In this document: positions 57,861-64,000 of the stretch, in pieces
How the letters are laid out: every line of letters begins with the position of its first letter
How positions within the stretch are numbered: the stretch's first letter is position 1
From: Elusimicrobiota bacterium
GTDB lineage: Bacteria; Elusimicrobiota; Elusimicrobia; UBA1565; JACRDR01
Assembly (NCBI GenBank): GCA_016194745.1
Contig: JACQBA010000005.1
Location: 124,001 to 188,000 of the forward strand
Direction of reading: 5' to 3'
Length of the DNA: 64,000 bases
Made by a program: the position numbers and the translations under genes
Notes under the pieces: model-generated
The model's input: only the letters and a program-made list of their open reading frames with translations
The model's database searches: none
What the model was told of the DNA's origin: nothing

Positions 57861-57869
57861 TGCTATGAT
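57861..57869 (+). promoter_or_regulatory. Extended -10 upstream of formyltransferase gene (TGCTATGAT)
   Basis: Ends 13 nt before ATG at 57883. Confidence 0.5.
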
Positions 57870-57882
57870 CGGCGCTCCGAAC

Positions 57883-58557
57883 ATGGCCAAATTCAACGCC
57901 TCCATCCTGTTCCTGGGAAAAGAGGACGACGCGCACGTCGCCAAGGCTCTCGAGCACTGCCGCCGGAATTTCTCGGAGGTCACGGGCTACCTGGGCGTCT
58001 GGGGCCAGCCGCTCTCGGAGGAGGTTCTGGCGTGGGAGGGCGACTACATCATCAGCTACCTCTCCCGGTGGGTCGTCCCGGAGCGCCTGCTCAAGAGCGC
58101 GAGGAAAGCCGCCATCAACTTCCATCCCGCATCGCCGGATTACCCAGGGATCGGCTGCAACAACTTCGCGCTGTACGAGGACGCAAAGGAGTACGGCGTC
58201 ACCTGCCACCATATGGCCGCCCGGGTCGATACCGGCAGCATCGTCGCGGTCGAGCGATTCCCGGTCGCGCCCGAAGACACGGTCGCCTCGATCCTGGCGC
58301 GGACCTACGACGTCCAGCTTTCTCTTTTTCTCAAGATCATGGATGCTCTGCGCGAGACGGGAGAGCTTCCCGCGTCGTCGGAGAAGTGGACGAGGCGCCC
58401 GTTCACGAGGCAGGAGTTCAACGAGTTGCGCAAGATCAGGCCGGACATGAGCCGCGAGGAGATCGTCAAGCGCATCCGGGCGACCAACTTCGGCGCGTGG
58501 AAGCCGTACATCGAGCTTCAGGGCTTCGTCTTCGAGCTGAAGACGGGGAAGGAATGA
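57883..58557 (+). CDS. Formyltransferase-domain protein (probable sugar N-formyltransferase)
   Basis: AAINFHPASPDYPGIGCNNFALY and HHMAARVDTGSIVAVE: catalytic N-x-H and D motifs; heads polysaccharide operon. Confidence 0.83.
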   Translation: MAKFNASILFLGKEDDAHVAKALEHCRRNFSEVTGYLGVWGQPLSEEVLAWEGDYIISYLSRWVVPERLLKSARKAAINFHPASPDYPGIGCNNFALYEDAKEYGVTCHHMAARVDTGSIVAVERFPVAPEDTVASILARTYDVQLSLFLKIMDALRETGELPASSEKWTRRPFTRQEFNELRKIRPDMSREEIVKRIRATNFGAWKPYIELQGFVFELKTGKE

Positions 58558-59477
58558 CGGGCCCGCTGGTCAGCGTGATCGTGCCGACGCGGGACCGCGC
58601 GCCCGTTCTCAAGCGCACCATCGACAGCGTCCTCGCGCAGACTTATCCTCGGCTGGAGCTCCTCGTCGTGGACGACGGCTCCAAGGACGATACGGAGCGC
58701 GTCGCCGCCGCGGCCGGCGATCCGCGGGTCCGCTACCTGCGCAATCCAGGGGCTCACGGCGCGTCGGCGGCGCGAAACGTCGGGATCGCCCAGGCGCGCG
58801 GCGAGCTCATCGCGTTCAACGACGCGGGCGACGAGTGGATCCGGGAGAAGCTGGCGCTGCAGCTCGAGGCGTTCGAGAAGCATCCGCGCGCGGGGCTCGT
58901 CTACAGCTCGATGATCCGCGTCCGACTCGACGGGCGCCGGTCGCCGCACCCGGCGTCGGTGATCCGCGCCGGCGACGCCGATGCCTACCGCAGGGCGCTC
59001 GCCCTCGACCTTCGGGTTGGAACCCCGACCGCGCTCGTGCGCGCGAGCGTGCTCAAGGACGTCGGCGGCTTCGACGAGCGCTTGCGGGGACAGGAGGACC
59101 TGGAACTGTTCATGCGCGTGGCCTCCCGGGCTCCCGTCCATCATCTGGAGACTCCATTGGCGCTGTTCTACGACGACTCGCGGTCCGTGTCGCGCGCTTA
59201 CGGGGACCTTCTCAACGCTCACCGCCGCATCCTTCTCAAGCACCGCGTCGCGGTAGGGCGCGACGGCGGGATCCTGGCGGCGCATTTCCGGGCGATCGGA
59301 AAGCTGCTGCTCATCGTCGGCCGCTCGCGAGACGGCCGGAGGATGCTTTGCCGCGCGGCCGCGCTGAGCCGGGCCAGGCCTTCCGACGCCGGTTGGTGGG
59401 CGGCGTCATTTCTCGGCGCCGCGGCGATCGGGGCGATGCGGGGCGCCAAGGACCGCCTTGGCGGAGCGACCGGATGA
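58554..59477 (+). CDS. Glycosyltransferase family 2
   Basis: VSVIVPTRDRAPVLKRTIDSVLAQTYPRLELLVVDDGSKDDTE; ATGA overlap. Confidence 0.95.
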   Translation: MTGPLVSVIVPTRDRAPVLKRTIDSVLAQTYPRLELLVVDDGSKDDTERVAAAAGDPRVRYLRNPGAHGASAARNVGIAQARGELIAFNDAGDEWIREKLALQLEAFEKHPRAGLVYSSMIRVRLDGRRSPHPASVIRAGDADAYRRALALDLRVGTPTALVRASVLKDVGGFDERLRGQEDLELFMRVASRAPVHHLETPLALFYDDSRSVSRAYGDLLNAHRRILLKHRVAVGRDGGILAAHFRAIGKLLLIVGRSRDGRRMLCRAAALSRARPSDAGWWAASFLGAAAIGAMRGAKDRLGGATG

Positions 59478-60553
59478 CGCAGGCGCGGCGCCGCGTGCTC
59501 CTTCTGACCCGCTATTCTCCCATGGGCGCGAGCAGCCGCGTGCGCTCCTATCAATACGTGGAGCATCTCCGCCGGTACGGCTTCGACGTGGAGGCGCACG
59601 CGCTGCTGGGGGACGCCTATCTCTCGAACTTCTACGCCGGCCGGCGGCTTCGATTTATCGGCGCGGCGAGGGCGTACGGCTCGCGTCTGGCGGCGCTCCT
59701 GCGCGCGCGGCGCTTCGATCTGGTGTGGGTCGAGAAGGAGATTCTGCCCTGGCTCCCCGGCTGCGCGGAGCGCGCCCTGCGCTTCGCCGGGATCCCCTAC
59801 GTCGCGGACTACGACGACGCTGTGTTTCACTACTACGACCTTCACCGCAACCCGTTGGTCCGAGCGCTCTTGGGCCGCAAGATCGACGGCGTCATGCGGG
59901 GCGCGGCCGTGGTCGTAGCGGGGAACGATTACCTCGCGGAGCGGGCGGAGAAGGCCGGCGCCAAGCGCATCGAGATATTGCCGTCGGTCGTCGATCTGGA
60001 CCGCTACCCGCCCGATCCTCCGCGCCGCGCCGGGCCGCTGACCGTCGGCTGGATCGGCTCTCCGACGACGGCGCGCTACCTCGCTCCGTTCAAGGACTGC
60101 CTCGGGGAGTTCTGCCGGCGCTCCGGCGCCCGCGTCGTCCTGGTCGGCGCCCCCGCGTTCCGCTTGGACGGCGTCCCCGGGGAGTCCCGGGCCTGGGACG
60201 AGGCGCGGGAGGTCGCGGACCTCCAATCGTTCGACATCGGCATCATGCCTCTGGCGGGCGACCCCTGGGATCTCGGAAAGTGCGGGTACAAGCTGATCCA
60301 ATACATGGCGGCGCGGCGTCCCGTCGTGGCGTCGCCGGTCGGCGCCAACCGGCGGATCGTCGACTCGACTTGCGGGCATCTCGCGAAGTCTCCCGAGGAG
60401 TGGCTCGCGGCGCTGCTCGCCGTGTCGGGCGACGCGGACGCGCGGCGCCGCATGGGCGAGGCCGGCCGCCGCAAAGTGGAGGCGTCCTATTGCCTCGCCG
60501 TCACCGCGCCGAAGCTGGCGCGGATACTCGAGACGGCCGCGGACGCCTCATGA
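59474..60553 (+). CDS. Glycosyltransferase (GT-B, group 1-like)
   Basis: LTRYSPMGASSRVRSYQYVEHLRRYGF; IGIMPLAGDPWDLGKCGYKLIQYMAARRPVVASPVGAN. Confidence 0.9.
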   Translation: MTQARRRVLLLTRYSPMGASSRVRSYQYVEHLRRYGFDVEAHALLGDAYLSNFYAGRRLRFIGAARAYGSRLAALLRARRFDLVWVEKEILPWLPGCAERALRFAGIPYVADYDDAVFHYYDLHRNPLVRALLGRKIDGVMRGAAVVVAGNDYLAERAEKAGAKRIEILPSVVDLDRYPPDPPRRAGPLTVGWIGSPTTARYLAPFKDCLGEFCRRSGARVVLVGAPAFRLDGVPGESRAWDEAREVADLQSFDIGIMPLAGDPWDLGKCGYKLIQYMAARRPVVASPVGANRRIVDSTCGHLAKSPEEWLAALLAVSGDADARRRMGEAGRRKVEASYCLAVTAPKLARILETAADAS

Positions 60554-61998
60554 GCGGCATCCGGGAGCGCACCTCCTCCGGCCTTGCGTGGAGCGCCGCC
60601 AACCAGGTCGCGTGCCAGGCGGCGATCCTGTTCGGCAATGTCGTCCTCTCCCGGCTGCTGACGCCCCAGGATTTCGGGCTCGTGGCGACGACCCTGATCT
60701 TCATCAACTTCGCCGTGATCCTCGCGCAGAGCTTCGGCTCGGTCGTCATCCAGAAGCCGAGCCTCTCCGAGACGCACATGTCCTCAATCTTCTGGCTGAA
60801 CGTCGCCATGGGCGTCCTGTTGACGCTCGCATTGGCGCTCGGAGCGCCGTACGTCGCCAAGGCGTACCACGAGCCGCGCCTGACCATGCTCGTGCGGATC
60901 GTATCGGTCCAGTTTATCATCAGCGCCTTCAGCGCTCTGCATTTCAATCTTCTGGCGCGCCGTCTCGAGTTTCGCCGGCTCGCCATCATCGACGTCTCGG
61001 AGGCATGGGTCGGCGTGGGCACCGCGATCCTGCTCGCGTGGATGCACTGGGGGGCCACCAGCATCGCGGCGCAGTCGATCACCATCGCGATCACGGGCGT
61101 GGCGACGAGCTGGCTCATGTGCGAGTGGAGGCCCAAGGCCAAGTTCGCATGGAGCGCGATCGAGGAGGTCGCGGACTTCAGCTCGAAGAACTTGATCTCG
61201 AAGGCGGCTGATTACTGGGTCCGCAACGTGGACAACATCCTCATCGGCCTGATCTTGGGGCAGGGGCCGCTCGGGATTTACACCCGGGCCTACGCGGTCA
61301 TGCTATTTCCGTTGTCCAGGATCACGCGGGTGGTCTCGCGCGTCATGTTCCCGTCGTTCTCGCTGATCCAGGCGGAACCCGAGCGGGTGAAGGAACTGTT
61401 CCTGAGGATGGACAACGCGATCGCGCTGATCACGTTTCCGATGATGCTCGGCGTGCTGGCGACGGCGAGCGATTTCACCGCCTGCGTGTTCGGGCCTCAG
61501 TGGTCCGAGGTCGTGCCGATTCTGCGGGTGCTCACGGTGGTCGGAATGGTCGACTCGGTGACGTCCCTGTTCGCCGAGGTGTTCCTGTCCCGCAACGCGA
61601 TGGGGCTGAGCCTCCGCATCTCGCTGCCGAGCCAGGCGCTGCAGATCCTCGGCATCGTCGTGGGGCTTCGGTGGGGAATCCTCGGGGTGGGGGTGGGGTA
61701 TGCGTCGATGGTGCTTGCGACGGCCCCCTTCCGGTGCTACTTCGGCGGCGCGCTGATCGGGCTCGGCTTGAAGGAGTTTTGCGCCAATCTTTCGGGGGTG
61801 CTTCTTTCGGCCGTGACGATGGCGGCGGCCGTGGCGTGGCTTGGGACGGCGCTTCCCAGCGAGTCTCCCGCGATCGTGCGCTTGTCCGTCGAGGTAGCCG
61901 CGGGTGCGGCGATCTACGCGGCGCTGTTGAGCGCGTTTTCCGTCCGCGGCTACCGGGAGTTCCTGACGGCGGTGCGAGGACGCCTTCGCCTCTCATGA
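60550..61998 (+). CDS. Polysaccharide flippase (Wzx/MATE-like lipopolysaccharide biosynthesis)
   Basis: SGLAWSAANQVACQAAILFGNVVLSRLLTPQDFGLVA; ~12 TM; DNILIGLILGQGPLGIYTRAY. Confidence 0.93.
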   Translation: MSGIRERTSSGLAWSAANQVACQAAILFGNVVLSRLLTPQDFGLVATTLIFINFAVILAQSFGSVVIQKPSLSETHMSSIFWLNVAMGVLLTLALALGAPYVAKAYHEPRLTMLVRIVSVQFIISAFSALHFNLLARRLEFRRLAIIDVSEAWVGVGTAILLAWMHWGATSIAAQSITIAITGVATSWLMCEWRPKAKFAWSAIEEVADFSSKNLISKAADYWVRNVDNILIGLILGQGPLGIYTRAYAVMLFPLSRITRVVSRVMFPSFSLIQAEPERVKELFLRMDNAIALITFPMMLGVLATASDFTACVFGPQWSEVVPILRVLTVVGMVDSVTSLFAEVFLSRNAMGLSLRISLPSQALQILGIVVGLRWGILGVGVGYASMVLATAPFRCYFGGALIGLGLKEFCANLSGVLLSAVTMAAAVAWLGTALPSESPAIVRLSVEVAAGAAIYAALLSAFSVRGYREFLTAVRGRLRLS

Positions 61999-63008
61999 AA
62001 GTTCGGGTGATCGAGGCGCGGGACCTTCCGCCGGAGCATCGCGCGCGATGGTCCGAGATTCAGGCCGCGCAGCCCGCTTTTCGGAGCCCATACTTCTCGC
62101 CGGAGTTCACGGCCCTCGTCGCGTCCGTCCGCGACGACGTGCGCGTCGCCGTCCTGGAGGAAGACGGTGCCCCGGTAGGGTATTTTCCGTACCAACTCGG
62201 CCCAGGCGGCATCGGGTCGCCGGTCGGCGGGGGGATGTCGGACTATCAAGGCGTCATCGCACCGTCGGGGTTCGCCTGGACGGCGGAGGACCTCGTCCGG
62301 CAATGCGGCATGGTCGCCTGGGATTTCCATCATCTGCTCGCGTCTCAGGCGGCCTTCGTTCCATACCACCGGAAGGTGTCGCCCTCGCCCTTCATGGACC
62401 TGTCGGCAGGGTTCGAGGCGTATGCCGCCGCGAGGCGGACCGCCGGCTCGGACATGATCCCGGACCTGCGACGGAAGGCGCGCAAGCTTGAGCGGGAAGT
62501 CGGACCCCTACGCTTCGAGGCGGACATGCGGGACGGGACCGTGCTGTCGACCCTGCTGCGGTGGAAATCCGAGCAGTATGCCCGAACGCGGAGGAACGAC
62601 GCGTTCAGGCACCGATGGGCCCGCGAGATCGTCGAGAGGGCTCATGGGACGCGCACGCCGCGCTTCGCCGGAGTCTTGTCCGCGCTGTACGCCGGAGACA
62701 CGCTGGTCGCGGCCCATTTCGGCATGCGCTCGGCCGAGGTGTGGCATTATTGGTTTCCGGCATACGATGCGAACTTCGGCAAGTACTCGCCGGGACTGAT
62801 CCTCCTCTTGAGGATGGCGGAGTCCGCCGCGGGGCTCGGCCTGCGCTACGTGGATCTAGGCAAGGGGGACGACGCGTACAAAGAGATCATGGCCTCGGGC
62901 GTCGTCGACGTCGCAACCGGGAGCGTCCAAGGTCCCGTCCGAGCGTTCTTCCGGTTCTTCCCTCGCGTCGTTTCGGGGGGCTGGTACCGCCTCAGGCGTC
63001 TCGTCTAG
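61995..63008 (+). CDS. FemAB/CelD-like GNAT acyltransferase
   Basis: SPYFSPEFTALVASVRDDVRVAVLEEDG...PVGYFPYQ; YDANFGKYSPGLILLLRMAESAAGLGLRYVDLGKGDDAYKE. Confidence 0.88.
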   Translation: MKVRVIEARDLPPEHRARWSEIQAAQPAFRSPYFSPEFTALVASVRDDVRVAVLEEDGAPVGYFPYQLGPGGIGSPVGGGMSDYQGVIAPSGFAWTAEDLVRQCGMVAWDFHHLLASQAAFVPYHRKVSPSPFMDLSAGFEAYAAARRTAGSDMIPDLRRKARKLEREVGPLRFEADMRDGTVLSTLLRWKSEQYARTRRNDAFRHRWAREIVERAHGTRTPRFAGVLSALYAGDTLVAAHFGMRSAEVWHYWFPAYDANFGKYSPGLILLLRMAESAAGLGLRYVDLGKGDDAYKEIMASGVVDVATGSVQGPVRAFFRFFPRVVSGGWYRLRRLV

Positions 63009-63759
63009 CGGCCTTCGACGCCGCGTAGTAGTACCATTGGATGGCGATCCGGGGCACCCATTCCGGATCGCGACTGGTAAGACGCTCCCGCGGCACGAAG
63101 CCCGCCCTTTGTAGCTCCGCCTCGACGATCTCGGGGGTCGCGTGCCAGGTGAGGATGCCGCCGTGGATCGGATCGACGATGTAGCCGTGCCCTTCTCGGT
63201 ACGCGCGGCTCGGCAGCATGCGGACTAGCCGCCGTGCGCTTAGGTATCCGGACAGCAGGATTCGCCACGCCTTCTTCACAAGAGGCGCTCCCGAGAGCTT
63301 GGGCCACTCGAGCAGGGCGCCCGAGTTGTGCACGGAGAAGATGAACGTCCCGTCCGGGGCGAGGACGCGCGCGCATTCCCGCAGGAAGCTCTCGCGTTTT
63401 TCATCGGGATGCAAGTAGTCGATGCCGTTGAAGGAGAACACGCAGACGTCGAAGGAAGCGTCTTCGAAGGCGGCAAGGGAGGAGGCGTCCATCGTCAGAA
63501 AGGAAAGCCCGGGGAACCGGCGGGCGCACTCGCGGACCATGCCTTCGGAGTGGTCGATGCCGACGTAGCGCTTGGCGTTCGAGCTCAGGGCCGGGGTCGT
63601 GCGGCCGGCGCCGACGCCGACGTCCAGGACGCGAAGTCCGGGACGGACATATTTGCCGAACAGCGCGCGCTCGCACGGCTCCAGCGTCGTGTAGCCGCCG
63701 TAATAGGCCACGACCTCCGGATCGGAATATGTCTCGAGCGCGGACTTCTTCATGTCCAT
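62992..63759 (-). CDS. Class I SAM-dependent methyltransferase
   Basis: GLRVLDVGVGAGRTTPALS; FDVCVFSFNGIDYL; RECARVLAPDGTFIFSVHN. Confidence 0.92.
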   Translation of the reverse strand: MDMKKSALETYSDPEVVAYYGGYTTLEPCERALFGKYVRPGLRVLDVGVGAGRTTPALSSNAKRYVGIDHSEGMVRECARRFPGLSFLTMDASSLAAFEDASFDVCVFSFNGIDYLHPDEKRESFLRECARVLAPDGTFIFSVHNSGALLEWPKLSGAPLVKKAWRILLSGYLSARRLVRMLPSRAYREGHGYIVDPIHGGILTWHATPEIVEAELQRAGFVPRERLTSRDPEWVPRIAIQWYYYAASKAARRDA

Positions 63760-63820
63760 TGGCGCCTAGTATAGTGCAACGCCCCGCGAATTGACAGGGC
63801 ATTCCATTCCCGGAGCAAAT

Positions 63821-64000
63821 ATGCGACAGTCGCTGGCGATGGACGCTCGACCTCTCCTCGGCGCCGCGGGCGCCTTCGCCGCCGCCCTCGCGAGCCTTCG
63901 CTGGAACTGGTGGCGTCCGGTGCGGCGCGGCATCCCCGTCTTGATGTATCACAAGACCGGGGATTATCCGGCCGGCACCGTCGAGAAGAACCTGTGGACC
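63821..64000 (+). CDS. Probable polysaccharide deacetylase (3'-truncated by window edge)
   Basis: N-terminal TM then RRGIPVLMYHKTGDYPAGTVEKNLWT, typical of the NodB-type leader region. Confidence 0.6.
   Translation, partial: MRQSLAMDARPLLGAAGAFAAALASLRWNWWRPVRRGIPVLMYHKTGDYPAGTVEKNLWT

Overview
The window is a 64 kb, GC-rich, gene-dense bacterial chromosomal segment. It is probably from a Gram-negative lineage: it has ADP-heptose genes, an AccC-type carboxylase and a Wzx-type flippase. No taxonomy is asserted. I see no prophage, IS element, CRISPR array or rRNA. There is one tRNA-Glu(CUC). Main content: ald; moxR/DUF58/transglutaminase operon; GH13, GH97, GH114 and a truncated GH43 glycosidase; an ECF-sigma/anti-sigma/Spy-like module; pcrA-gatC-TPR-gatA-NUDIX-gatB-NHL operon; thiN/SSS transporter; a glyA-mtnP-add-cdd-BCCP-like-ZnR/TPR-accC-gmhA operon; and a surface-polysaccharide cluster at the right end. 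Most interesting observations: (1) a class III nucleotide cyclase fused to an RDD membrane domain that is split by an STN/secretin-like insert; (2) a 25-bp element (21/25 identical, differences mostly in a hairpin loop) found in two distant upstream regions in the same orientation relative to the downstream gene; (3) a recurrent TGnTAnnnT extended -10 motif ending only 5-10 nt before start codons, implying widespread leaderless transcripts, including a palindromic bidirectional -10; (4) a BCCP-like protein beside accC that lacks the biotinylated lysine; (5) a NUDIX gene with no ATG/GTG/TTG start that preserves its fold, where an AUA start after a perfect Shine-Dalgarno is the simplest reading; (6) a GH43 gene truncated exactly at the end of a convergent amylase gene. 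All domain names come from reading motifs in the translations; no database search was run.
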